Source: Sphingobacterium deserti (GTDB taxonomy: Bacteria > Bacteroidota > Bacteroidia > Sphingobacteriales > Sphingobacteriaceae). Taken from it: a stretch of DNA of 64,000 nt. The notes under the pieces are model-generated. The model was given only the letters and a program-made list of their open reading frames with translations, was not told the DNA's origin and did not search any database. Every line of letters starts with the position of its first letter. Position 1 is the stretch's first letter. This document shows, piece by piece, positions 16,443-26,325 of the stretch. The position numbers were made by a program, and so were the translations under genes. The stretch is from contig NZ_JJMU01000061.1 of the NCBI RefSeq assembly GCF_000757725.1, forward strand, positions 87,694-151,693, read 5' to 3'.

Positions 16443-17312
16443 ATGGCATCAGGAATTTTTGCAATATTCGACGATATTGCGGCTTTAATGGACGATGTTG
16501 CGGTAGCGAGTAAAGTGGCTACGCAAAAAACGGCAGGGATCCTCGGCGACGATTTAGCGGTAAATGCAGAAAAAGCTACAGGATTTCTTTCTTCTAGAGA
16601 GCTTCCTGTTTTATGGGCAATCACAAAAGGATCTTTATTGAACAAGATTATTATTGTACCCATCGCCTTGCTGTTAAACATTTTCTTTCCCATTGCCATT
16701 ACGGTTATTCTCGTATTGGGTGGGTTTTACCTAGCTTACGAGGGTGTTGAAAAAATTATCGAGTACATATTTCATCGGTCAAAGACTGGCGAAGAGGTCA
16801 TCGAGGAGCGGAAGGAGAATGGAGCTGACTTGGAAAAAGCGAAGATCAAGTCTGCAGTGATGACGGATTTCATACTGTCGGTGGAAATTGTCATTATCGC
16901 GCTAGGCACTGTTCTGGATCGCGAATTAACCGTACAGATCTTAACGGTATCTGTGGTGGCCATAATTGCCACTGTTGGCGTGTATGGGATAGTCGCGTTA
17001 ATCGTGCGGATGGACGATGCCGGCTACGCGCTCATTAAGAAATCCGATGATAAAGGTATTTGGTCGAAAGTTGGACGTATCTTGGTAAAATCTCTGCCAA
17101 TTATTATCAAGTCATTAGCCGTGATTGGTACAATCGCCTTGATATTGGTGTCTGGCGGTATATTCGTTCACAACATTGCTTTTTTCCATGATCTTCTACC
17201 TGGGAAACCGTCTATCGTTAAAGAAATGGGAATAGGGTTACTCGCCGGCTTATTGGTTGTCGGTGTGGTCAATATCTTTAAAAGTATATTCAAAGTGAAG
17301 CCGCAAAGCTAG
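16443..17312 (+). CDS. DUF808 family inner-membrane protein (YedI-like)
   Basis: 289 residues starting with the family signature MASGIFAIFDDIAALMDDVA, then VASKVATQKTAGILGDDLAV. Hydrophobic segments lie at about 62-100, 140-165, 170-190, 220-250 and 263-283. The family is widespread and of unknown function. Start choice is secure because the signature is at the terminus. Monocistronic. Confidence 0.92.
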   Translation: MASGIFAIFDDIAALMDDVAVASKVATQKTAGILGDDLAVNAEKATGFLSSRELPVLWAITKGSLLNKIIIVPIALLLNIFFPIAITVILVLGGFYLAYEGVEKIIEYIFHRSKTGEEVIEERKENGADLEKAKIKSAVMTDFILSVEIVIIALGTVLDRELTVQILTVSVVAIIATVGVYGIVALIVRMDDAGYALIKKSDDKGIWSKVGRILVKSLPIIIKSLAVIGTIALILVSGGIFVHNIAFFHDLLPGKPSIVKEMGIGLLAGLLVVGVVNIFKSIFKVKPQS

Positions 17313-17538
17313 CGAAGTCTCTGATAAATTATATGGCCATTGTTGGACGGAGAAGCATGTTAATAGAGAGAGGCTATCTTTTGTATCCTCGCCTGGCTAC
17401 CGATTAGACAATTGGCTTCTCTATAATCGTTAGCTAGGGTTTCCTCTACACAACGGAGAAGTTCGTTACGATTTCTTGCCATACCTTGAGTCTATCGCTG
17501 TTAATCTGTTCTTAATATTGGTTTCTTATATTTGAGTT

Positions 17539-18720
17539 ATGAAAGAAAATAGAGTCAAAAGCGCGGTAATTTTAAAAGAAACTGTCGACGATTCCCACAA
17601 ATTTAGACCGCTGCCAGTTGCCACAGGATCCTACCCTTATAGGCTGAGGTTGGATGATGTCCTGGATGATGCGGCTGACGCTTTTCAGGATAAAATATCT
17701 TTTCATATGCTTGGCGATACAGGAAGTCCGAGATATTCCGCGTTTCAGGCCGTTGTTGCACATGTTTTGAACGGACAGAGTAATCGCGAATTGCATGCTG
17801 AAAATACACCAGCCTTTTTATACCATCTTGGTGACATCGTCTACAACCATGGTGAGGCTTCCGCCTATCCAGATCAGTTTCTAAAGCCATATGAGCGCTA
17901 TGAAGCACCTATCTTTGCCATTGCAGGCAACCATGATGGAGACATCAACCCGGAGAGTAAGGTTCCTTACAAAAGCTTAGCAGCTTTCATGGATGTTTTT
18001 TGCGATACGGAACGTCGACCAATAGATTTTGCAGGCGGTACTACGCGCAAAAGTATGATTCAGCCTCATGTTTATTGGACACTGGAAACGCCTACGGCCC
18101 GTTTTATCGGCCTATATCCAAACACTCCTAAACATGGCGAAATCGACGCCGAACAACGCGATTGGTTTATCAATGAACTTCGGCATGCGGATACCTGTCG
18201 CAGCGAGCAAGCTATTATTGTTTGTATTCATCATGCACCATTTTCTGCAGATACGAATCATGGTTCAAGTGAAAAGATGATTGATTTTCTCGAGAGCGCT
18301 TTTCTGGAGGCCAATGCAAGACCCGATATTGTGTTTAGTGGACATGTGCACAACTATCAACGCTTTTCGCGCAGCTACACCGATGGACAAACGGTTCCTT
18401 TCATCGTAGCTGGCGCCGGCGGCTATGTAGATTTGCATAGTGTAGCAACAACTGACGACGATTTCGTCAAAGAGATGCCGGTAACAGAAGGCACGGTGTC
18501 TTTAGAATCGTTCTGTGAAGATCGTTATGGTTTTCTGAAAGTAAGTGTGGAACGTGCACCGGAAGGGTTGCTCCTTCATGGTGAGTATTACATACTTCCT
18601 GAAACGGCTGAGGATTTGCAACGTGTGGAAGCGTCTTTATTTGATCGTTTTTCCGTTATAATTAATCGGAAGACGCATGCATCACAGGTCGTTTCAGCAT
18701 ATACAGCTTCGCTTGATTAA
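17539..18720 (+). CDS. Calcineurin-like metallophosphoesterase
   Basis: 393 residues, no signal peptide. All metal-binding blocks are visible: MLGDTGS (Asp60), LGDIVY (Asp99), GNHDGD (Asn131, His132), VCIHHAPF near 230 and SGHVHNYQRF near 265. The first block has GDTG where many families have D-x-H. GNHD plus GHVHNYQR resembles the purple acid phosphatase-like branch. A cytosolic phosphomonoesterase or phosphodiesterase is likely; substrate unknown. A TTATATTTG sequence only five bases before the ATG is too close to be its promoter unless translation starts later. Confidence 0.87.
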   Translation: MKENRVKSAVILKETVDDSHKFRPLPVATGSYPYRLRLDDVLDDAADAFQDKISFHMLGDTGSPRYSAFQAVVAHVLNGQSNRELHAENTPAFLYHLGDIVYNHGEASAYPDQFLKPYERYEAPIFAIAGNHDGDINPESKVPYKSLAAFMDVFCDTERRPIDFAGGTTRKSMIQPHVYWTLETPTARFIGLYPNTPKHGEIDAEQRDWFINELRHADTCRSEQAIIVCIHHAPFSADTNHGSSEKMIDFLESAFLEANARPDIVFSGHVHNYQRFSRSYTDGQTVPFIVAGAGGYVDLHSVATTDDDFVKEMPVTEGTVSLESFCEDRYGFLKVSVERAPEGLLLHGEYYILPETAEDLQRVEASLFDRFSVIINRKTHASQVVSAYTASLD

Positions 18721-18742
18721 TGGAGGTGTAGTGGTTCTATTT

Positions 18743-19435
18743 TCAGGGTTGTAACAGTGGTTTTATTGTCTGCCAGACATTTTCTGCCACTTTAATTTGG
18801 CCTTCCTTAGTAGGGTGTATACCATCCGACTGGTTTAGCTGCTGCACACCGGCCACATCTGCCAATAAAAACGGTATCAAATGCATATTTTGCTCCTTTG
18901 CTAAGGCTGGATAAATAGCTTTAAATTCTTCAAAGTATTGGGTTCCCACATTGGGTGGCACGAGCATGCCGGCAAGCACAAGTTTGCATGAAGGGTATTT
19001 ATCACTAACCTTTTTGACGATATTACGCAGATTCTTATACGTCGTGCTAGGATCGACGCCACGCAGGCCATCGTTAGCGCCCAACTCTAAAACAAAAACA
19101 TCAACGGGGTTTTTTAAAAGCCAATCAATGCGTTCATTACCTCCAGCACTTGTCTCGCCGCTTAGTCCAGCATTCACCACTTTATAAGGTAGATTTAGCG
19201 CATCTATCTTCGTTTGTATAAGCGCCGGAAATGCATCTTCCGGATTGTCAAGGCCATATCCCGCCGTTAGGCTATTTCCAAAAAACAAAATAGTTTTGCT
19301 GCTATCTTTTTTCGTGACGGATTTCACCGCTGCATCTTTATTTTGCTTATCAGCATTGCTTTTCACGCTGTTGTTGCAGGCAATTGAAAAAATGACAACG
19401 AAAAGAAACAGGCAATGTTTATAAAGTGAATTCAT
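18743..19435 (-). CDS. SGNH/GDSL hydrolase lipoprotein (TesA-like arylesterase)
   Basis: 230 residues. The signal peptide ends with SIAC (Cys20), so this is a lipoprotein rather than a soluble periplasmic enzyme. Block I is FFGNSLTAGYGL with Ser55 and Asn in place of the usual Asp of GDSL. Gly in NAGLSGETSAGG, Asn in LELGANDGLRG and Asp/His in QSDGIHPTKEG complete the SGNH set. It lies head to head, 37 bases away, with the ABC exporter genes, as tesA does with ybbA-ybbP in other bacteria. A weak inverted repeat, ATTACT/AGTAAT, lies between them. Confidence 0.88.
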   Translation of the reverse strand: MNSLYKHCLFLFVVIFSIACNNSVKSNADKQNKDAAVKSVTKKDSSKTILFFGNSLTAGYGLDNPEDAFPALIQTKIDALNLPYKVVNAGLSGETSAGGNERIDWLLKNPVDVFVLELGANDGLRGVDPSTTYKNLRNIVKKVSDKYPSCKLVLAGMLVPPNVGTQYFEEFKAIYPALAKEQNMHLIPFLLADVAGVQQLNQSDGIHPTKEGQIKVAENVWQTIKPLLQP

Positions 19436-19472
19436 ATTACTAATTTAATAACAAAGTAATTAAACGACAAGT

Positions 19473-20141
19473 ATGTCATCAACTATATTAGCGTTAAAAA
19501 ACGTGTCAAAATCCTACGGACGTGGTGCTGCCGCCGTCCAGGTGTTAAACGATATTGATTTGAAGATTGAAGGCGGCACATCACTTGCGATAGTTGGTCC
19601 TTCTGGAAGCGGAAAGACCACTTTGCTTGGATTGTGTGCAGGTCTTGATCAATCGACCGGTGGCGAAATTACATTAAACGGCGTTTTATTGAACGGCCTC
19701 AATGAAGATCAGCTCGCTGCTGTACGAAATGAACATGTCGGATTTGTGTTTCAGAACTTTCAATTGTTGCCCACGCTTACTGCACTCGAAAATGTGATGG
19801 TTCCTCTCGAGCTGCGAGGTATGAAAAATAGGAAGGCAAATGCACTTAACCTTTTAGACAAGGTCGGCCTTGCCGACCGCGCTACGCATTACCCCTCACA
19901 GCTTTCTGGCGGCGAACAGCAGCGCGTTTCATTGGCGCGAGCATTTGCGAACAACCCCAAGATCTTATTTGCCGATGAGCCTACAGGAAATCTCGACGCG
20001 GAAACCGGCGCACTGGTTGAAAGTCTGCTGTTTGATTTAAACCGTTCTTCGGGCACTACCTTGGTGCTGGTGACGCACGATTTAGATCTCGCAGCGAAGA
20101 CAGATCGTATTGTACCGATAAAGGGGGGAAGGATAGGATGA
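19473..20141 (+). CDS. ABC transporter ATP-binding protein (YbbA/LolD-type)
   Basis: 222 residues with complete motifs: Walker A GPSGSGKTT (42-50), Q-loop FVFQNFQLL, signature LSGGEQQR (144-151), Walker B ILFADEP (164-170) and the switch His202 in VTHD. It overlaps the following permease gene by four bases (ATGA), so the two are co-translated. It powers an MacB-type mechanotransmission or lipid-handling complex, not a classic importer. Confidence 0.93.
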   Translation: MSSTILALKNVSKSYGRGAAAVQVLNDIDLKIEGGTSLAIVGPSGSGKTTLLGLCAGLDQSTGGEITLNGVLLNGLNEDQLAAVRNEHVGFVFQNFQLLPTLTALENVMVPLELRGMKNRKANALNLLDKVGLADRATHYPSQLSGGEQQRVSLARAFANNPKILFADEPTGNLDAETGALVESLLFDLNRSSGTTLVLVTHDLDLAAKTDRIVPIKGGRIG

Positions 20142-22669
20142 GTTGGAAATGGATATTTCTCATGGCTTGGCGCGACAGTCGCCGGAGCCGATCTCGCTTA
20201 TTTTTGTATATATCGTCCATTATCTTAGGTATCTCGGCGTTTGTGGCGATGGATTCGTTCAAATCAGATCTGCAGCGCAATATTGATAGCCAAGCGGCGG
20301 AATTACTTGGCGCAGATTTCGAACTGTCTGCACGAGCAACACCAACTAAAGTCGCTTCTGCCTTTATCGACAGCATAGCAAAGTTAAGCGACCAAGCGGC
20401 GAAGGAAGAGCGTTTTGTTTCCATGCTTCGCTTTTCAAAGAAAGATGAATCGCGTCTTATACAGGTGCGGGGCCTGTCATCGGGCTATCCATTTTACGGT
20501 AAGGTGGAAACCCAGCCGCAAGACGCTTTCCAACTTTTAACGGATTCATCTGTCGTCTTGCTGGAAAACGAACTAATGCTACAGTTTGATGCGGAGGTAG
20601 GCGACTCGGTGCAGATTGGGAAGAAGGTGTTCACTATCGGCGGTAGCATAATAAAAATGGCTGGGCGTACTTCTTTTGCCAGCAGTATGGCTCCCTCGGC
20701 CGTCATGTCTCTAGAAGCGATGGCACAAACTGGGCTAAAGCAGACAGGAAGTCGGGTGGAATACTTTTACTATTTCAAAATGCCCAGGTCATTTTCTACC
20801 GAGGCGTTCGTAAATGCGAATGATGAACGGTTTGAACAAACAAAATTGCGTGCGGCCAGCGTGGCCTCCACGAAGGAAAATACAGGCAGATCATTTGCTG
20901 ATGTAACGCGGTTTATGCAATTGGTAGGCTTTGTGGCCCTACTTCTGGGAGCTATCGGTGTTTCAAGCGCGGTGCACGTTTACGTACAAGAGAAAATGGT
21001 AACCGTCGCTATACTGCGCTGTCTCGGTGCCACAGCCAAAAAGACATTTGCCATATTCTTGGTTCAATTTGCCTGTATAGGTTTGCTAGCTGGTGTATGC
21101 GGCGCAGCATTGGGCATACTTATCCAGTATCTGTTGCCTTTTGTTATGCAAGAATTCCTTCCTGTCGCATTATCGTCTACAATATCTTGGACAGCAGTTG
21201 TACAAGGCATTTTCCTAGGCTTTACAATCGCAGTTTTATTTGCGCTCCTGCCCTTAGCAAATGTGCGAAGAATTTCGCCCTTAAATACCCTTCGTGTGGT
21301 TGCCGATTTGCCAAAAACCGGCTTTGATGTTTTAAAAGTTTCCCTATATATCTTAATTACGCTATTTTTAATCGTCTTCTCACGATTGCAACTCGAAGAC
21401 TGGACGCAGACCATGTTCTTTATTTTGGGAATTTTTGTCACGTTTCTGACATTGTACGGAACAGCTGCACTTTTGATGTTTCTTGTCCGCCGTTTTTTTC
21501 CACATAAATGGCCGTATGTATGGCGGCAGGGTTTGTCCAACTTGTTCAGACCTCGCAATCAAACAACAATCATTATGCTTTCCGTAGGCTTTGGGACAGC
21601 TTTGATCGCGATTTTATTTTTTGTGCAGGATATGTTATTGACCCGGGTTAATTTGGGAAACAGCGACGATCAGGCTAATGTGGTATTATTTGATATACAG
21701 CCGGCGCAACGTGCAGGTCTTAAAGCAATTATTGAGGCGCAAGGGTTGCCTTTGATGGAAGAGGTTCCTATCGTCACCCTGCAAATAAGTGAAATTAACG
21801 GGCAATCGTTGCAGAACGTTGTTGCAGATTCTACGTTGGGATATTCCGCCAATGCATTCAGGGGGGAGATCCGCGCTACCTACCGTGAATCTTTGGGCGA
21901 ATCTGAAACGTTGACCGACGGGAAATGGGTGGAGGAGGTTGCACCGGATGATACCGCCGCAGTATCGTTGGAAGAAGGGTACGCAAAACGGATAGGAGTG
22001 AAGATCGGTGATGCCTTATTGCTTAATGTTCAGGGGCTGTTGATGCCTGCGAAGGTGTCAAGTTTTCGTCGGGTAGACTGGAATAGATTTCAAACGAACT
22101 TTAGAATGGTATTTGCCAAAGGCTCTTTGGAAGAGGCTCCGCAATTTTATGTATTTATGACCCGAACAACGGATGAATCGCAATCGGCACTATTGCAACG
22201 CGATGTCGTTCGTACCTTTCCCAATGTGTCTATTGTAGATTTGCATAGCCTCATTGTCGTCCTGAACGAGTTGCTAGACAAAATTGGCTTCGTTATCACC
22301 TTCATTGGTTCATTTAGCATTTTTACGGGAATTGTAGTGCTATTATCATCGTTGATGATCAGCAAATTTCAGCGTCTAAAGGAAAATGTATTGCTACGGA
22401 CGCTCGGCGCTACGAAAAAACAGATCCGTTACATCTTACTTTCCGAATACCTCTTCCTAGGCTTATTCGCAGCGCTTACGGGTATCTTGATCGCTCTTTT
22501 AGCAACAAACCTGCTCGCAGCCTTTGTGTTTGAAGCCGTATTTGTGCCATCTATTCTGTTCATCTTACTATTGATTTCAGCCGTCACACTGATCACCGTT
22601 TTTATTGGCGTTTTTAACAGCCTTGGTCTTTTAAATAAGCCGACATTGACCGTACTAAGAAGTGATTAA
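20138..22669 (+). CDS. FtsX-like permease of ABC exporter (YbbP-type)
   Basis: 843 residues. It begins with a basic N-terminus (MAWRDSRRSRSRLFLYIS) and helix 1 at about 22-42, followed by a periplasmic domain to about 255. FtsX core helices lie at about 260-290, 305-345 and 350-380; a second set includes about 405-425, 430-455 and 485-505; a second periplasmic domain runs to about 705; final helices are at about 710-735, 755-790 and 800-825. This duplicated layout is that of YbbP. With the ATPase and the divergent esterase it forms a conserved gene neighbourhood whose exact substrate is not settled. Confidence 0.9.
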   Translation: MSWKWIFLMAWRDSRRSRSRLFLYISSIILGISAFVAMDSFKSDLQRNIDSQAAELLGADFELSARATPTKVASAFIDSIAKLSDQAAKEERFVSMLRFSKKDESRLIQVRGLSSGYPFYGKVETQPQDAFQLLTDSSVVLLENELMLQFDAEVGDSVQIGKKVFTIGGSIIKMAGRTSFASSMAPSAVMSLEAMAQTGLKQTGSRVEYFYYFKMPRSFSTEAFVNANDERFEQTKLRAASVASTKENTGRSFADVTRFMQLVGFVALLLGAIGVSSAVHVYVQEKMVTVAILRCLGATAKKTFAIFLVQFACIGLLAGVCGAALGILIQYLLPFVMQEFLPVALSSTISWTAVVQGIFLGFTIAVLFALLPLANVRRISPLNTLRVVADLPKTGFDVLKVSLYILITLFLIVFSRLQLEDWTQTMFFILGIFVTFLTLYGTAALLMFLVRRFFPHKWPYVWRQGLSNLFRPRNQTTIIMLSVGFGTALIAILFFVQDMLLTRVNLGNSDDQANVVLFDIQPAQRAGLKAIIEAQGLPLMEEVPIVTLQISEINGQSLQNVVADSTLGYSANAFRGEIRATYRESLGESETLTDGKWVEEVAPDDTAAVSLEEGYAKRIGVKIGDALLLNVQGLLMPAKVSSFRRVDWNRFQTNFRMVFAKGSLEEAPQFYVFMTRTTDESQSALLQRDVVRTFPNVSIVDLHSLIVVLNELLDKIGFVITFIGSFSIFTGIVVLLSSLMISKFQRLKENVLLRTLGATKKQIRYILLSEYLFLGLFAALTGILIALLATNLLAAFVFEAVFVPSILFILLLISAVTLITVFIGVFNSLGLLNKPTLTVLRSD

Positions 22670-22685
22670 CAGCGAATATTCATCT

Positions 22686-22714
22686 TTGTAAGAGGTTGAA
22701 AAGACCTCTTACAA
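22686..22714 (+). terminator. Hairpin after the ABC exporter operon
   Basis: TTGTAAGAGGT / ACCTCTTACAA, 11 bp, 7-base loop, 16 bases after the stop. The T content behind it is low, so termination would be moderate. Confidence 0.6.
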
Positions 22715-22767
22715 CAATCCTTATTTATCAAAGGAGTTTTAGAAATGAAGCACATACCAGTTGGCAC

Positions 22768-22803
22768 AAAAAAAGCTCGCTATTCCATGCGGAACAGCGA
22801 GCT
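22768..22803 (-). terminator. Terminator of the helicase-cold shock operon
   Basis: AGCTCGCT / AGCGAGCT with additional pairing toward the loop; on the minus strand a run of T follows. It lies just after the cold-shock gene. Confidence 0.88.
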
Positions 22804-22826
22804 GATTTTTACCTTACGGCGTTGGA

Positions 22827-23018
22827 TTAGATAACGCGTACACGTACAGCGTTAACACCTTTTTTACCGTTTTCAACTTCGTAGCTTACGTTGTCATCTT
22901 CTCTTACTTCGTCGATCAAACCTGATACGTGTACGAATATGTCTTGACCTCCATTAGATGGAGTAATGAATCCGAAACCTTTAGTTGTGTTGAAAAATTT
23001 GATTTTTCCTTCTTGCAT
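22827..23018 (-). CDS. Cold-shock domain protein
   Basis: 63 residues, a single cold-shock OB fold. RNP1 is KGFGFITP and RNP2 is DIFVHVSGL; the start MQEGKIKFFN is standard. It binds single-stranded RNA/DNA and melts RNA structure. The gene lies 36 bases after the RhlE-type helicase on the same strand and is followed by a strong terminator, so the two RNA-remodelling factors probably share one transcript. Confidence 0.95.
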   Translation of the reverse strand: MQEGKIKFFNTTKGFGFITPSNGGQDIFVHVSGLIDEVREDDNVSYEVENGKKGVNAVRVRVI

Positions 23019-23054
23019 GATAATTGTTATTAAATGTATTTTTTATTTTATTGT

Positions 23055-24194
23055 TTAAGCCATTGCGGCATATTTATTTCTGGTTTTAACGACCTGAATA
23101 ACATTGCCGGTAAGTTTTTGTATACCTTCGAGATTTTTCCTTTCCTCGCTACTGCATAGAGAAACTGCTGTTCCTGTTTTTCCTGCTCTTCCTGTACGGC
23201 CTATTCGGTGCACATATGTTTCAGGAACCTCTGGAAGCTCATAGTTTATCACATGCGGTAGTTCTTCTATATCTATCCCACGCGCGGCAATATCGGTAGC
23301 TACCAATATCTGTACCTTGCCATTTTTAAATTCGCTCAGCGCCTTTTGACGGGCATTCTGCGATTTATTACCATGGATGGCCAGCGCACCGAACCCTTTT
23401 TTATTCAGCATTTTGCTCACGCGGTCGGCACCGTGTTTCGTGCGGGTGAAGATCAATGTTTGCTGCGCACCATCTGTTTTAAGTAATGAAACAAGGAAAG
23501 AAGGCTTATCCGTCTTCTCTACATGGTACACAGATTGCTCAATTAGTGGTGCTGCAGACGATACCGGATTAACGTTGATCTCTACCGTATCGCGCAATAT
23601 GGAAGTTGCGAACTTACGGATGGGAGGGGGCATCGTTGCCGAGAAAAATAACGTTTGACGCTTGGTAGGCAGATACGTTAATATCTTCTTAATATCGTTA
23701 ACAAAGCCCATATCCAGCATGGTATCGGCTTCATCCAATACCAAAATTTCTATGGCTGATAGTTTGATTTGGTTTTGACGAGCCAGGTCTAGCAAACGGC
23801 CAGGAGTAGATATGATAATATCTGTTCCCTTTTTTAAGTTGGCAATTTGATTGTTGGCAGATACGCCACCGAATATCAACGTTTGTCTGCTTTGTACATA
23901 CTTTCCGTAGAAACGAAAATTTTCTTCTATCTGTACCGCTAATTCACGGGTAGGGGTCAAAACCAATACACGTGGGGCACCGACTATTTTAGCTTTTGAC
24001 TGTGTAATTTTTTGTATAGCAGGGATTGCGAAAGCAGCAGTCTTTCCAGTACCCGTTTGCGCACAACCAATGAGGTCGTTATTACCTAAGATGACAGGAA
24101 TTGCCTTTTCTTGAATCGGGGACGGACTGCTATAGCCCATTTCGCTAATCGCTTTTAATATGGGAGGGATAATGTTTAAATCTTGAAATGTCAT
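23055..24194 (-). CDS. DEAD-box RNA helicase (RhlE group)
   Basis: 379 residues, catalytic core with almost no C-terminal extension. Motifs in order: Q motif (YSSPSPIQEKAIP), I AQTGTGKT, Ia PTRELAVQ, TPGRLLD, II DEAD, III SAT, IV LIFTRTKHGADR, V ATDIAARGID and VI HRIGRTGRAG. The short tail after motif VI suggests a minimal helicase that depends on partners for RNA selection. It heads the operon with the cold-shock protein. The 526-base region upstream probably includes a long 5' leader, as expected for cold-regulated genes. Confidence 0.95.
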   Translation of the reverse strand: MTFQDLNIIPPILKAISEMGYSSPSPIQEKAIPVILGNNDLIGCAQTGTGKTAAFAIPAIQKITQSKAKIVGAPRVLVLTPTRELAVQIEENFRFYGKYVQSRQTLIFGGVSANNQIANLKKGTDIIISTPGRLLDLARQNQIKLSAIEILVLDEADTMLDMGFVNDIKKILTYLPTKRQTLFFSATMPPPIRKFATSILRDTVEINVNPVSSAAPLIEQSVYHVEKTDKPSFLVSLLKTDGAQQTLIFTRTKHGADRVSKMLNKKGFGALAIHGNKSQNARQKALSEFKNGKVQILVATDIAARGIDIEELPHVINYELPEVPETYVHRIGRTGRAGKTGTAVSLCSSEERKNLEGIQKLTGNVIQVVKTRNKYAAMA

Positions 24195-24720
24195 GATGGA
24201 TACTCCATCTTATCGTTCTTTGTTGGAATGTGATAAGTATCGAGCGTATGGAGGATTAAAATTAAATATTTTTGTAAACTAAATCAACTGCAGTCATCTC
24301 TTATAATGTAGATTTCCTAATATGGGCAGCTGATAAAGCGACAACTGAAAGAGAAACGATATGCTAGACTCGATCAGAAATAGCAGAGGCAGTAGCCTTA
24401 TACTTTACAAAAGTAAGTTAAATTTTTTATAAACCGTGTATTTATTTTTTTAGTGGCATGATGAACTTATTCATCCCCGCTAGGGGGATAGTCAAAAAAC
24501 AACGTTAGCGCATCATTGATGGATTTGATAGACAGATTTATTCAATACTACGTATTTTGAATTTTATTTTTAACGAACTGATAAACAATAATTTTTATCG
24601 CGTTTCCCCAAAATAACATCTATCGACACATTTTAGCAAGCAAAGAGCCTATGTTGAATAGTTATTTTATTTTGTACATTTACAAAAATCGATATAGTAT
24701 ACATTTCGTCGGTTAGCCAT
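24195..24720. other. 526-base gene-free divergent promoter region
   Basis: AT-rich, no supportable gene on either strand. It separates the divergent helicase and acyl-CoA dehydrogenase genes, so it must carry both promoters. No clear TTTG/TAnnTTTG pair, palindrome or repeat stood out. Confidence 0.5.
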
Positions 24721-26211
24721 ATGAAAGAAAATTATCAAGTGTTTTTAGACCGCTTTGAACAAAGTTTGCATAACCTTTTCCATAGCGAAGCTAATATTAA
24801 TGAGTTGAGTGTGAACCGTGGTCTTCCGAGCGAGATATGGAACGGAATTATGGAGCATAAGCCCTTATCGGTAGCCATACCTGAAGCCTATGGTGGTCGG
24901 GGAAGTCATGTAAAAGAATGTTTGGGTATTCTTGCTGCGGCCTCCTACGAATCGCTCCCGCTCTCACTAACCTTCGGAATAAATATTGCGCTGTTTTTGG
25001 AACCGCTCTCCAAATATGGTGCTGATAGTATTAAGCCTTACATTTTCGGCAGATTTTTGGAAGGACAGGCTATGGGTGGATTGATGATCACGGAGCCGGA
25101 TTTCGGAAGTGATGCGCTCAACATGCGAACCTATTACACGCAAGAACAAGATTCGTATCGTTTGAGTGGTCAAAAACACTGGCAGGGGCTGACCGGAATG
25201 GCCGAATTTTGGCTTGTAGCGGCGCGCAAGCAAGTTGCGGGCGGCGAATTGGCTCGCGATATCGATTTCTTCGTTACAGACAATAACAAAGATGGTCAGC
25301 GTATTCATGTTGAGCATTATTTCAATAATTTGGGTCTATATATGATTCCATATGGACTAAATACAATTGATATTACCGTTCCTGCCGAACAAAAGCTACA
25401 GCAACATAGTACAGGCATAAAAATGATGCTTGACATCTTGCATCGTAGCAGGTTGCAATTTCCAGGAATGGGCATGGGCTTCATAAAACGCATGCTGGAT
25501 GAAGCTTTGGCACACTGTATCAACAGAAAAGTTGGCGCACAAAAGCTGTTGGAACTGGATTCTGTACAGTATCAATTATCGCGTATACAGGCGTCCTACT
25601 CCTTATGTTCGGGAATGTGCGCACGAAGTTCTTCCATCAGCGGTATCGAGCATGATCTTGCCACAAAGGGACTAGAAGCAAATTCTATGAAAGCATTGGT
25701 AACTGACCTCATGCAGGAGGCGGCGCAAATCTGTGTGCAGCTTTCTGGTTCAAGTGGTTATAAAATAGATCATGTTGCTGGACGTGGCATTGTAGACAGC
25801 CGCCCGTTCCAGATTTTTGAAGGATCCAACGAAATGCTCTACACGCAGATTGCCGAGATCATCGTCAAGCAGATGAAAAAGGAAAAGCAAACAAATCTTG
25901 GCCAATTTATCCAATCGCTAGAACAAACGAAATTAATCGGCGACAGATTTACTAAGTTGCTCGATTTCAGCTTGCCTGACGGATTAGTACAACGTCAACT
26001 TATTGTTCTTGGTAAAGTAATTGCGCGTTTGATAACCCTTCAATATGTTTATGATATGACCGGAAAAGGTTTCCGCAGTGATCTTTTTGAGAATAGCTTC
26101 AAGCATATGCAAACCGATATCCGTAAACTGTTATCAGATTTTTCTAATGTGAACAGCGCTTCGCCGATTGTGGAATATCAAGATGCCTCCAATTGGATGG
26201 ATTTTATTTAG
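24721..26211 (+). CDS. Acyl-CoA dehydrogenase family flavoprotein
   Basis: 496 residues, about 100 longer than short-chain acyl-CoA dehydrogenases. The N-terminal helical part, the flavin-contact segment GGLMITEPDFGSDALNM (near 118) and KHWQGLTG are followed by the C-terminal helical domain with FEGSNEMLYTQIAEI (near 365). The last 110 residues form an extra helical domain. It should oxidise an acyl-CoA or related thioester using FAD; no electron-transfer flavoprotein or thiolase gene is adjacent, so the substrate is open. Monocistronic with its own terminator. Confidence 0.87.
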   Translation: MKENYQVFLDRFEQSLHNLFHSEANINELSVNRGLPSEIWNGIMEHKPLSVAIPEAYGGRGSHVKECLGILAAASYESLPLSLTFGINIALFLEPLSKYGADSIKPYIFGRFLEGQAMGGLMITEPDFGSDALNMRTYYTQEQDSYRLSGQKHWQGLTGMAEFWLVAARKQVAGGELARDIDFFVTDNNKDGQRIHVEHYFNNLGLYMIPYGLNTIDITVPAEQKLQQHSTGIKMMLDILHRSRLQFPGMGMGFIKRMLDEALAHCINRKVGAQKLLELDSVQYQLSRIQASYSLCSGMCARSSSISGIEHDLATKGLEANSMKALVTDLMQEAAQICVQLSGSSGYKIDHVAGRGIVDSRPFQIFEGSNEMLYTQIAEIIVKQMKKEKQTNLGQFIQSLEQTKLIGDRFTKLLDFSLPDGLVQRQLIVLGKVIARLITLQYVYDMTGKGFRSDLFENSFKHMQTDIRKLLSDFSNVNSASPIVEYQDASNWMDFI

Positions 26212-26253
26212 CAGACAAGACGCAATCAAATACGGATATTTAAGCAAACAGAG

Positions 26254-26280
26254 CGAGGAACGAAATGGGTTCCTCGTTTT
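26254..26280 (+). terminator. Terminator of the acyl-CoA dehydrogenase gene
   Basis: CGAGGAAC / GTTCCTCG with a 7-base loop followed by TTTT, 42 bases after the stop. Confidence 0.8.
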
Positions 26281-26325
26281 GTTTATTGCGTTTTGCCATT
26301 TCCGCTACAAGCGGCACCGTCGTTC

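Noticed and set aside
17527..17534. TTATATTTG as a -7 promoter box
   Set aside because: Only five bases separate it from the chosen start codon, too close for a normal transcript.
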